A stretch of DNA of 64,000 nt from Anas platyrhynchos. Its lineage: Eukaryota > Chordata > Aves > Anseriformes > Anatidae. A program made the position numbers and the translations under genes. Every line of letters begins with the position of its first letter. The stretch's first letter is position 1. Below are positions 22,967 to 33,290 of this stretch, in pieces. The stretch is from the NCBI RefSeq assembly GCF_047663525.1, contig NC_092600.1:1918001-1982000 (forward strand), written 5' to 3'. The notes beneath the pieces are model-generated. The model did no database searches, was not told where the DNA came from, and was given only the letters and a program-made list of their open reading frames with translations.

Positions 22967-23519
22967 TCTGTAAAAATCCACCAGCTTTCATGAAGGGTTA
23001 CAGACAGGTAACAAAGGTGAAGCCAACGCATGCGACGCGTGGCGTGCGTCCTCGCAGCCCAGCTGGAGCAGTGGCATTCCTCTCGAATATCAATTTATTA
23101 AATATTAACTTGCAGAATCCAAACACAGCGCGCACACCTTTTAAGTACTTCCCAGAGCCATGGATACTCAAACAGTTTGAAAAACACCTATTACCTAATT
23201 CATCTCAATAGAGTCAGCTCGGCGGGGACGTGGGAAACACCTCGTGTCAGCCGGGCAGATGCTGAGGAACAGCAGCCAAGGTTGCCAGAAGAGTGTTTGC
23301 ATTTGTATTGTGCAGAATGTGGTTAGATTTGGGTGACACCACTTGCTTAGTCAAAAATAAACCATGCAGTGGTTTAAGCCATCGGGTCAAAACGCTGAGG
23401 GAGGAGCAGGTGGGGGCACAGACCTCGACCTCCTCCATCCCGAGGCTGCTGCAGGGGTCCGGAGGCCCCTGGGGGTCCATCCCCATCCCCGTCCCCATCC
23501 CACAGGGTGGCTCTGCCCT

Positions 23520-23655
23520 GGCTCTGAGAGCACTTGGGCGATGCTGAGCCCAGGGGATGCAGCCGGGGATGGTGTGACAGAGAAACAGGGTGAAAGGGAA
23601 ATGAAAGGGCATCCACAGAGCACTCCTCACACACTGATAAAAAATAGGTTCTTAA
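23520..23655 (-). repeat. 3' UTR block homologous to the IL-3-like 3' UTR
   Basis: The plus strand starting GGCTCTGAGAGCACTTGGGC is the partner of 15153-15290. It lies distal to the AU-rich element in the 3' UTR, exactly as in the IL-3-like gene. I did not see a third copy in the window, which favours gene duplication over an interspersed repeat. Confidence 0.8.
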
Positions 23656-23679
23656 ACAACGTAATTAAATACATCAACA

Positions 23680-23740
23680 TCACAATAAATATTTATCAAA
23701 ATACCCGTAATTTATAAATAAATAAATAAATAAATAGACA
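23680..23740 (-). promoter_or_regulatory. CSF2: AU-rich element in CSF2-like 3' UTR
   Basis: The minus strand has five overlapping ATTTA pentamers (TATTTATTTATTTATTTATT) at about 23736-23713, plus further AT-rich sequence. This is the classical class II mRNA-destabilising element first described in the GM-CSF mRNA. Confidence 0.85.
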
Positions 23741-24065
23741 AGCAACCAAACAAGTTTTTCCTTATGGACCGACAGTGTCAGTTAAACTATTAGGAGTATA
23801 TAAAATATTTAAATCTTATTTAAAATATCTCAGTCTTTTAACTGAGCAGCATGTTCCTTCATTAGAGAGGACATGCCTGCTCTCATAATGTCATTTATAT
23901 ATAAAAATATATAAATATACATACAATGTATACCTCTGTCTAAAAACATTCCATAGGCATATTCCTGAGAATAAGTTGATAATAGAATCACATTTTCATT
24001 TGCAGTAGAGTTATGGTCCTTCATTTCTTCTTGGGTTTGCTGTAGTCCTTCTGGTCTGGCTCATT

Positions 24066-24161
24066 TTAAATTTGCTCGTTGAGGTGCAGCAAGAAATCTT
24101 TCAACGTTTTTATGAATTTATCTCTTGGTACTTTTGCAATCTCACATTTTTGATTAGGGTC
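24066..24161 (-). CDS. CSF2: CSF2-like exon 4
   Basis: 31 codons plus TAA, beginning DPNQKCEIAK and ending HLNEQI. The acceptor is tttttaag, with a weak A/T-rich pyrimidine tract. Encodes helix D. Confidence 0.8.
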   Translation of the reverse strand, partial: DPNQKCEIAKVPRDKFIKTLKDFLLHLNEQI

Positions 24162-25006
24162 CTTAAAAATAAAAATAAAATAAGAACACAACTTAGTAAC
24201 TTGAATAGGGGTATCACATTTAACTCTGTGCTGTTTGATACATCCATTTCTTTCAGATGCTCACAGAGCACATTTCGGGGGGCTCAGGGAGCCAGCCCCT
24301 GGAGCTCAAAGCCCCACCACGTCGTGCAGGTGGCTGCTGATCGGGCACATCCTAAGGGTGTCCCGAGCTGCTGCAGTTACCATTCACGTCTGGTTATTTT
24401 TCATATCATTGTCTTTCATACAATTAAGATTATAGAGGTGAAAATAGCAGCATGTGCTTCCTTAGGGGAGAGTGCTTTAAGGAAGAAAGCAGACATCTTT
24501 ATGCCCTTCTTAATTATCAGATGAGGTTCCCAGTGCCTACTGCAGCCAAAGCAGTGCCCGTCCCAGAAGCTGTGTCCCCCGGGGGTGCTCTTACTGGGAG
24601 CTGTAGCTGAATGCTCTGCTATTGAGTAGCACTAAGTCAAACTTACTTTGGAGAAGAAGTTTTCGCACTCGTAAAGTTTGGTCAGTTGGGTGACGGTATT
24701 TTGGTTCTTCGTCCCAGTTGAGTTCAAGGACTTCTCAAATATTCTCAGGCTCTCATACACGCATTTCTGCATTTAAAAGAATTGCACACAGTTATCTTCA
24801 ACAGCTGTGTGATACGTCAGTACCACATACATAACACATCATATCCTGGGGATTTAGACACCCAAGAAAAATAATAACCTACCAAAATTAAAAGCTGCAT
24901 TTTCAAACACAACCCCTGAATTTCTATTCAGCAATTTAATGGACACCAAACTTAGAAAAACATGGTAAAAGCTATAATTTTTGTTTGAAAATGTGTTAAA
25001 GAAAAA

Positions 25007-25082
<76 letters not shown>

Positions 25083-25983
25083 GCCTTCAGGAGGAGCTGC
25101 AGGTGCCACTACAACCTGGATATGTAAAACCTTCAGGTGTCCAACAGGGTGAATATGCCTCAAGAGAAAGGAAAGTCAGCCCTGAGTTAGGAATGTATTT
25201 CTTGCTATCATATCTCCTTGGAAATAAAATGGAATTGTCTCAGTGAAATACAAGTAATGATTGCTACTGGTCAGTATTTTAAACCTTTCTCCCTGAAAGC
25301 CAGAGGGATGCTCTTTGCCTCCTGTTCAATTAAATTAGGAGGTGGGCTCCTTCCTCACACTTGTGCTGCTCATCTCCTCTGTAAAAAGCTCCTTCTTTCC
25401 ATGAGACTGCAGGAGAACACAGCTCAGTGAATTAAGGGGTCTGTATGGGATACAGACCAAACAGTAACTTTGAACTAAGATTTTGGGCTCAGAGCAGAGA
25501 GGATGCCAGTGCCCACTGCAAGCCATTTGAAGGACAGCAGCAGGGGCAGCAGCCTTCTGAAAGCTGTTGCATCCACTTTGCATTTCCCTGGATTTCTGGG
25601 GCAATCTCGGTGCTATCACAGTTTGTGAAGTGAAAAAGAGACTTGGGGATTTGAGACAACAATTTTAAATAGAAGAGATGTATGCAGGTTCTTACCGTAA
25701 GATCCTTAGGGGTGTCGACAAGACCCTGGCCAAAGAGAAAATGCAGTTAGCAACTTTCAGACAAATCTTGGAATAGAAAGCAGCCAGGTGCAAGCCATGA
25801 GGTGTAACTTACTGCGACTTCTATCACTATTCCGTTCCCCCTCACAGTGTGGAGAAGCTCTTCGATGACGGATCCAGTGAAGCAGTGATTCGGGTGCGAG
25901 GGTTTTGCAGTCGTGGTTCTCAGAGTTGGTGCAGAGCTGCAGAGCACCCCCAGGGTCAGCAGAGCCACGAGCTGGGCCAGCAT
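24066..25983 (-). CDS. CSF2: GM-CSF-like cytokine (CSF2)
   Basis: Four coding exons are seen: 25983-25813, 25725-25696, 24766-24647 and 24161-24066, all phase 0, giving 138 residues (mammalian GM-CSF is about 144). The signal peptide MLAQLVALLTLGVLCSSA resembles that of chicken GM-CSF as I recall it. Helix A is SVIEELLHTV, with the beta-common-contacting Glu. Helix D is DKFIKTLKDFLLHL, and it matches human ESFKENLKDFLLVI at the same distance (13 residues) from the preceding Cys. Four Cys occur in the mature protein, but the human C-terminal Cys is absent and one lies near the N terminus instead. One sequon (NST) is in exon 3. The product is a secreted growth factor for granulocytes, macrophages and dendritic cells acting through CSF2RA plus the beta-common chain. 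Promoter and 3' UTR both carry classic CSF2 control elements. The gene sits between ACSL6 (divergent) and the IL-3-like gene. Confidence 0.8.
24647..24766 (-). CDS. CSF2: CSF2-like exon 3
   Basis: 40 codons beginning KCVYESLRIFEKSLNSTGT and ending FFSK, holding two Cys that match the spacing of human GM-CSF Cys54 and Cys88 within two residues. The donor is AAA|GTAAGT. Confidence 0.85.
25009..25078. repeat. (AAT)n microsatellite in CSF2-like intron 2
   Basis: About 23 uninterrupted AAT/TAA units. Translated on the minus strand it gives a meaningless poly-Leu frame; it is intronic. Confidence 0.95.
25696..25725 (-). CDS. CSF2: CSF2-like exon 2 (30 nt micro-exon)
   Basis: Encodes GLVDTPKDLT. 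The acceptor is ctctttggccag and the donor is ACG|GTAAGA. Intron 1 before it is only 87 nt. Confidence 0.85.
25813..25983 (-). CDS. CSF2: CSF2-like exon 1
   Basis: 57 codons: signal peptide, N-terminal Cys and helix A, ending VIEVA. The donor is GCA|GTAAGT. The ATG is about 60 nt after the TATA box with no earlier ATG in the short leader. Confidence 0.85.
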
Positions 25984-26043
25984 TGCGAAGTCAGCTCTGC
26001 ACTTCAGCTTGGTGAACTGTGTGTGGCTCTGCCCTTGGCTTCC

Positions 26044-26130
26044 CTTATATACACAGAGCTGGCTGGAGGAAATGATTAATATCTCACCACAAACATGCTC
26101 ATGCTAAAGGGGAGGCGGGGAAGATTTACC
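26044..26130 (-). promoter_or_regulatory. CSF2: CSF2-like promoter: TATA, CLE0, RUNX, GC/kB box
   Basis: In minus-strand order towards the gene: a TTCAGGTA motif (about 26133-26127), a TTCCCCGCCTCC GC/kB-like box (26122-26111), TGTGGT RUNX (26091-26086), ATTAATCATTTCCTC CLE0 (26080-26066) and TATATAAG (26051-26044). The same order (CK/kB-GC box, TGTGGT, CLE0, TATA) is known in the human CSF2 promoter, where NF-kB, RUNX1, AP-1/NFAT and Ets act on T-cell activation. Confidence 0.9.
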
Positions 26131-27582
26131 TGAAGAATGGAATCTGCTGGTTATTCAAATGATTAAGTCTGCGTACTTTCTATATCAGAAGCAATCTTGG
26201 TGTAGAAATCTGTATCTGAGCCCCTTCTGTACTCCCAAGGCGAGCTGTAGGGCAGCGCTAATGTAGATAAAGTGTAAGTAGAGATTTGTGCCCTGGTGTG
26301 AAGTTAGTAGAGGATCTGCTCACAGATCTTGATAGACATGTATACACACAAGTGCAGGTGGTGGAGAACTAAATCTTGTGCTCTTCTTCAGCACTTTTAG
26401 AAGTTTGAAGGTGATGTAAAGAAAACACACAGACTCTCCCAGAAAACTAGGGTTACAGTGCTCAAGACTGTAATATTTATATTTTTTAAGATTTCTCTTA
26501 AAACTAGCACAACTATTCAGTGCAGTTTCTACAGGGAATTCTGTGAACAAAGTCTGGAATATATTAGCAACTCGGAGCATTTACAAAATCAGGAGTGTAA
26601 GTGCAGCTCGACTCTGCATCAAGCTGCCCATCAGCCAGACATACCAAGGTGTCCGGGTTCTCAGGAAAGGCAGCGCAGCATCAGGGCAGGTTTCGCAGCT
26701 GGCTGAGCCGACACAGCAACCGAGGAAGTCTGCATAAGCAAAGGTTGTTATCTGATACTAAAATCCCAGCTCCTCCTGTCGTGTCCTACCATCCAGATCC
26801 CGCTGCCTTCAGTCAGTCCCGCAGGGGGGGAGCTTTTCCCTGATACTGCAGGGAAAGCGGCGAGCAGATCCCATTAAATATGGGCAGAGCTGCCAACGCA
26901 CCGGACAAGCTAATTGCGGATCTCAGAGGGGGAAACTTGATAAACAATGATTCAGAAGCTTTCTGGACTGTGAATACAAAGCAACCGTCCTTTGTAAGAA
27001 CAGTTGTTCCCTTAGGTCTGTAAAGGAAGATCTGCCACGGGCACAGCAGCCCTGGCAAGGACCCGATCTGGTCGTGGGCTCCGTGGGACAATGGGCACCG
27101 AGCAGTAGTTGTCAACGTGTCACTGGGGGTCTGGAAATACAGCCTCTGTATCAGAGTGTTAGCAGGATGTTTTTTACTTCCTGGGCTATTGAAAATGTGC
27201 TCGCAGGTGGGGGGTGAGGTTATGGACTTCTCCTGGGAAGGCAATGCAATCTCCTGGTGTTTTCCCCATCCTGAGCTCACATCCAGAGCAAGAAGCAGGT
27301 GTACACACTCTGACATCCACTTTTTTCTTTTAAGGTGTACTTTTCTCTTTCTTCTGGTACTGCTAAGTAAAATCATGATGGGTGCAAGAGCCAGACCAGA
27401 GTCCTAGAGCAGGGGTTGTCCAGAGCCTTGCAAGCTGATGGGGAATTGTTGCATAGCTGCTCTTTTGAGAACTTATGTATATATGTGCCTAATATAGAAA
27501 TTTCACTTATTTTTCCCTGGTTTGCTTATGAGAGTGTGATGTAGTCTTGAGTAACAATTTCAGTATTTTTTTTTTCTACTAA

Positions 27583-27660
27583 CCAAAGAAAAATCCAAAG
27601 AAAAATACAAAGAAAAATCTAAAGAAAAATCCAAAGAAAAATCCAAAGAAAAATCCAAAT
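27583..27660. repeat. Minisatellite, 12-bp unit CCAAAGAAAAAT
   Basis: Six complete units with one or two substitutions and a half unit, directly abutting the palindrome at 27657. Confidence 0.95.
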
Positions 27661-27689
27661 TATAATGTTTTTCTCAAACATTATAATTT
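27657..27689. repeat. Perfect 14-bp inverted repeat with 5-nt loop
   Basis: The arms AAATTATAATGTTT and AAACATTATAATTT are exact reverse complements, separated by TTCTC. In DNA this could extrude as a small cruciform. Confidence 0.95.
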
Positions 27690-28599
27690 GACATGATCAG
27701 CTTTGCTCTTTTTTGGTTATTACCCTCCAGAAACAGAAAGAGATTTTAAAATCAGCTTGTCCCAAGGACAGGCTGTGGTGTTATTCCGGATGGACCATAG
27801 GGAAGGGGATCTTTGGGGTGAGCAATGCTCGCTTCTTAGCCTGTGTGTGGGTACTTGCTTAACCTACAGGTCAGGGAACTGAATGCCCCTCTTGGTGTAG
27901 CTCCTGTGTTCAAGTCACACATAAATTTTTCATTTTTCACTTTCTAAGATGTATTTTGCTAACATCATTAAATGCATTTATCTCCTGAGATGTCAACCCT
28001 GCTGTAACAACCTGCTTTTCTCCCTTTGTGGCATGAAAAAAAATTATACCAGGACAAGCATTTTGTAGGCAACACTGGGACATTGCACAGCCTTTAAAAA
28101 TGTAATGTCGAGAGCATGTCTCCTAGTATAGCACATTAGCAAATCTCAATGTCAGTACACTTTCTTCCATCCACCTCAGAATTCCATCATATCTATAGAG
28201 TTTCAACTGAGGGGTAGTTTCCAGCAATGAGCAACAGATTCCTCATAATTTTATTAATATTTTGGCCTCGACAATTCCTTCCACATTCCTGCTATAAACA
28301 ATGACACTCCTCTGGTAATTCCCCAGTTTTTTAGTGCAGCTGTCAGGGTCATTAATATTTCAGGATGTTTTCTGGGTGTTCTGGACATTCTTTCAGGCAG
28401 AGGCAGTGGCTCCTGTGTGCAGGCTGGCTGAAAGCTTGGGCAGGATAAAGAGACCATGCAGAGATAAATGAATGGTTTGGGAGGAAAACCAGTAGGTGTA
28501 AAAAGGATTGGTAAAATACATAAAATACACCAAGTGATTTACAGCAGGACAGCATAAAGCAGTTACTCACACTGTCCTGAAATCAAGACACTTGGCAGG

Positions 28600-28668
28600 A
28601 AACAAAACAAAAAAAAAATACAAAACAAAACAAAAAAAAAATACAAAACAACAACAACAAAAAAAAAC
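28600..28668. repeat. A-rich repeat with duplicated CAAAACAAAA unit
   Basis: The segment (A)n-TACAAAACAAAACA is repeated, followed by CAA units and an A-run; low complexity. Confidence 0.85.
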
Positions 28669-31600
28669 AGTGCTAAACTCTGGAATGAAAATCTGAGATA
28701 AATATAAATACCAGGACTATGAGTTTGATGATTACTTTATTGGACTCAATCTAGATTGTTAGCGTAAGCAAATAGCTGCGATGAAGACGTTATGGAAAAG
28801 CAGTGTCGCCGTCTGGTGTCACCATCGTCATTGTGAAGGATGTGCTCCCTTGGGAAAAGGCTTTTGCGTTACAGGAGTGAGACACTTAGGTTTCCAGGGA
28901 AATGAAGGACAGAATAAATCTCTGTCATGGCATACTTTTGTGCAGCCTGCTAATATGTCCCAGAAGAAGCACGTGCACATTTACAAAATGTAAAACACGA
29001 AACAAACAAACAAAAAAATGCACAGAGGAACACAACAGGCAAGCACTGCTGCTATTTGCAATCCTTTGGTGCTGCTTGGCCATTTTGTATTTGTTCTTTT
29101 GATCATTTGCTTCTGTGTCACACCTCATGCCTTGTTGCTCTGCAAGCTCCTTGCCATTCTCCTGTCCCCATCCTGTGTTTACCTTTCTCCACTCCCAGGA
29201 ATATCCACAGTTCTCTGGGTTTTCCAGGTTTGTTGGCAACCAGCCACTGTCATTGCAGAGAGCCTTAGGAACTAAAGTAAGGAGTTGCACCACATCTCTC
29301 AGACCAAGTTATGGCTATCTTATCTAAATATTTATTATTTTTTTTCTACAAAACACAAAGACTACTGTATTTTCTTGACCAAATCTCCTACGTACATCCT
29401 GGTTTACAGAATCTTTGCTCCGAATTCTGCAATAGATGAGTAAGAACAGCTGTGTGTTGGTGGTAAAGGAAGAGCCTCAGAAAACATAACCAGTTGCAGA
29501 GGGCTATGTGGTCAACATACAGATTATCACCTACAAAGAAATCTGATAGGTTGTCCTACGAGATGGATAGTATTTATTAAAGCCTTTAACTTCAAACTGC
29601 AATAATGTTTTGTAAAATAGTGAGCATCCAACCACGGTACCAACTTTTGTGATGTATGAAGCTACGGATTCCTTACAAAATAATGTACCAGTCTGTTCTA
29701 TGAAACCCGCAAAAAACCCTTCTAGGAAATAACAAACCCGTGGCAAACTTTTGGTATTGACCTATATTGGGGAGTGGTGCAGAGGAGGATTTATGCTCAG
29801 TCATCGTTGGCCATGACGTCAGTGCCTGAATTTTTCTGTGTGCTCAGCCAGTGGAGCCTGCGGATGGGGAGAACGGTCACTGGACCGCGGCAGCGCGGGC
29901 TGGGGATGGTGCGGGGGCAGCTGTGGATGCGGGGCCAGCACCCACGGCAGCCTGGGCATGGGGGTGAAACGGGGCTGGGGCTGTCACTTTGTGCCACAAA
30001 CCACAGCTGATGAGCAAAGTCAGAAGGGCTTTTCCGGTCCTGCAGTGGTGCCAGACGACATGGGGGGAGGAAGGATTGCCTCTCTTCTGACTCCAAACTG
30101 AACTTCATGCTTACAAGATGAAATTTCTCTGAAATTGGCGTATTGTACTAATTCCACGCTATCAGTATAACACGAACAGAGTATGTACTGAAGAAAACCC
30201 TCGTGTTTCAGTACATAACCCAAGCCCCAGGTGAGCCCTCCCCACAGCTGTCATCATTCTCCATGACAAGCAATCATGTAGGAAGGTGTTTGCTTTCCTC
30301 CATGGTGACGGTGTGACTGGAAACTAGATGACAAAACAGATGAATTAAGGGGTAATGTACTGCACCCACTGCAGCACAGATCTTCTGAGAGATTGGATTA
30401 CCCTCACATTCAGCATCCCATTAAGGTGAGCTGAAGAGTTAATTGGCTTTTTGGGTGTTCCCTTTCTGGAGTGAGCTTCTGCAAGAGGGTAGATTTTTCC
30501 CATGCTCAGTAATCTCAATTCTATCGCTCTTCTTCCAATGACTTGTTTCAAAATGTACATACTTTGCACATTTTGCAAATAGCAAATGTATGTTTTCTCC
30601 TGGAACTGTCAAGACTTGCTATTGGGTGATCTTGATTAAATAATCCTATTAATTGTGTTTGACCAACCAAACTCCTGAGGGAATAAAAGAGCACCAGAAA
30701 TATCCATGTCAGAAAATTGATTTTGTTCCCAGTTTTCTATGGAAGGTTTACAGAGGCCTTCTCATAACAACCACGGGTGCTGGTAGCAAGTGCTTTTCTG
30801 TACCCTCAGCAAAATCTTTGCGAGGTCTGATCTGTGCATTGTAATGCTTTGATGAGTGCTTTACCAGCCAGTTCTGGTGTGTCCCCAGATTCCCATCTCT
30901 GAAGTGGGTTTTGAACGGGCCCCTCCGAGCCATGTGGCAGCCTCTAGGCTGTGGCGGCTGCAAGGCCGCGGGCCAATTTCAGATCCTAAAAATACAAACC
31001 ACAGCCTCAGGTGTGGAAGATGGGTTGACATGGGTCTCCCAATGCCCAGAGCAGGTTTTGAACACTTTGAAAGTAGCTGTATGCAGGAAGTACAGTGAGG
31101 GCTTCTGTTTATAAATACTTTTCATGACACGAGCTTGAGATGGCTGCATTGGCACTACCTGCATGCAAGGCATTTCAAATAGAACTGGGGAAAAACATAA
31201 TCCCCTCATCATGGTAAGTCCCCAAACACAAATCAGTGAAGCTCCATGTCCTGTATCTGGCAGACAAGATGGATTTTACTACAGCAAGTTGTCTGGGCAA
31301 AAAACATTGGGATATTTTACGTAACAAATATGAAAGAACCCCAACTGAGGATAACAGGCTGATGACCATCAGACCAATATCAACAATGTTTTTCAAAATC
31401 CATCTTGATGTTGAAGGAAAAAGCCTCAGGCGCACCAGGACTCAGGCGGCAGTGGGAAGGGAATGGCAATTCCTCATTCCCAGTGGTGGTGAGCCAGTGA
31501 TTCTGAGCTGATAACAGGAGGCAGTTGGTGGTTTCTGTTTCCAAGGAAGGATGCCGCCTATGCACAGTAACTGCAAAGAAAGTGGAAAAACATTTTTTTT

Positions 31601-32243
31601 TTCTACAAAACTAAGAAAGAAACTATTTTGACTATTGTCATAAATCCAAATTTGATGATTCAATCCTTGCTGTCAGGGATTTTACCTATTCATTTTTCAC
31701 AATTTCATAACAGTTTGGGATAAAGCTGATCTCGTAACTGATTAAAAAAACATTACCTTTTCCTGTTGTCAGTGTAATGAATCTTTTACTGGATGACCAC
31801 TTTTTATACATTATTGCTAATAAGAACTAAGTTAAACACTTAAAAACAAGGAAATCCTAAAATGAAGTTTGTTTTTGCAGCCCTGAATTGGTCTCATTAT
31901 GTCAGGCTGTCTAACTTTTTCAGTTCTACTTCACACAATTTTTCCCATGAAAGGTTTTTTCGGCCCCATGTTTGCTCAGGCTGGACTTATTGGCCTCCAG
32001 CAGTTGTCCTGTTTTAGCATTTTCTAACTTTAAGTGGTTGCTTCGCTACCTTAATAATCCTTTTAGGCAGCTTTTCGCTATTTGATTTTGAATGTTTTAT
32101 CAAACAAAACAGAAGTCCCAGGCAAAACACCTTGCTGAGTCACAGTTCATCGTATGGTTAGGAACTGGGTGAACTGCGCTATATAAGGTCAGAGAGACTT
32201 CAAACAAAAGGTTGTTTTTATGTTTTCAGTCTTACTAAGCAAC

Positions 32244-32276
32244 TTTTTTTTTTTTTACTTTTTTTTTTTTTTTTTT
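32244..32276. repeat. Poly-T tract
   Basis: Two runs of T (13 and 18) separated by AC; low complexity. Confidence 0.9.
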
Positions 32277-32837
32277 CCCCTTAGGCCTATTTTTAGAAAC
32301 AACTACCTTGTCTGACATCTTTAAGATAACCACTCAGTCAAGGCGGAAAATTTCAGCCTGGAGGTTACATGTTGGTAAATCTGCCAGCAAAGAAATAACA
32401 GGCAGCGTATGAGGCTCACCAAAAAAGGGAAAAGGTGCATCTTTTGAAATTGTCTTATGAGAGATCTGCACACTTGCTAAAACCGGTGGGATTCAGCACG
32501 TTGGAAAAAATGCCTCTGGTTGTGTGGGAGCCGGTGACATGCACCTAGCATGTAGGCTGATGTGTCCCCATCCCTCCTGGGGCATCTGCTGCTCTTGGGC
32601 ATGGTGCAGGTGCACAGCTGAACACAAACCGAGTTTGGCACACACTGCAGAAAAGGTCAGGGTATGGAAGTTTAGTCCTTAAAATAAATGATATCTTTAA
32701 TACGTGTTATTTTTTGTTATTTTATTGTTATTTTTGGACATAGTTCTAAGCTAAATTATGAAAGAAATATCACTTTTCAAGCTATATCACATATGTTTCT
32801 TACTTTTTATCCATCTTATTCATGGAAATCTCTGGCA

Positions 32838-33290
32838 AAATCAAAATAACTTTCTGGAACACAAATCCTATAAGGAGTGGCTGAGGGAACTGGGGTTGTT
32901 TAGTCTGGAGAAGAGGAGGCTCAGAGACATTATTGCTCTCTACAGCTACCTGAAAGGAAGTTGTGGGGAGCTGTGGGTCGGCCTCTTCTCACAGATACCA
33001 AGTGATAGGACTAGAGAGCATGGTCACAAGTTACACCAGGGGAGGTTCAGGTTGGAAATGACGAGATGTTTCTTCTCAGAAAGAGCAGTCAGGCACTGGG
33101 ACGGGTTGCCCAGGGAGGAGGTGGCGTCACCATCCCTGGGGGTGTTCAAGGAAAGGTTGGACGTGGTGCTTGGGAACATGGTTTAGTGGGCGACATTGGT
33201 GGTAGGGGTGGTTGGAACAGATGATCTTGGAGGTCTTTTCCAACCTTAATTATTCTCTGATTCTGTGATTTTATGATTCTTCTCACTTAC
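32838..33290 (+). mobile_element. CR1 LINE 3' end, 5'-truncated, sense
   Basis: The frame contains [17 protein letters not shown], then [22 protein letters not shown] and [20 protein letters not shown], the typical C terminus of the CR1 reverse-transcriptase ORF2. It is followed by the 3' UTR (GATCTTGGAGGTCTTTTCCA) and a degenerate ATTCTGTG tail. The frame ends in a stop codon at 33184-33186. The missing 5' part makes it a dead copy. Confidence 0.95.

Noticed and set aside
24854..25081. Poly-leucine protein starting in a Leu run
   Set aside because: It is the translation of the intronic (AAT)n microsatellite.
26813..27376. 187-codon minus-strand frame upstream of CSF2-like gene
   Set aside because: Considered as a fourth cytokine but lacks a signal peptide, helix pattern or splice sites.
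32180..32200. TATATAAGG box on the plus strand
   Set aside because: No CLE0, no start codon with signal peptide and no exon nearby; taken as a chance motif.
32758..33186. 142-codon plus-strand protein
   Set aside because: It is the 3' end of CR1 ORF2 fused by chance to upstream sequence, not a host gene.
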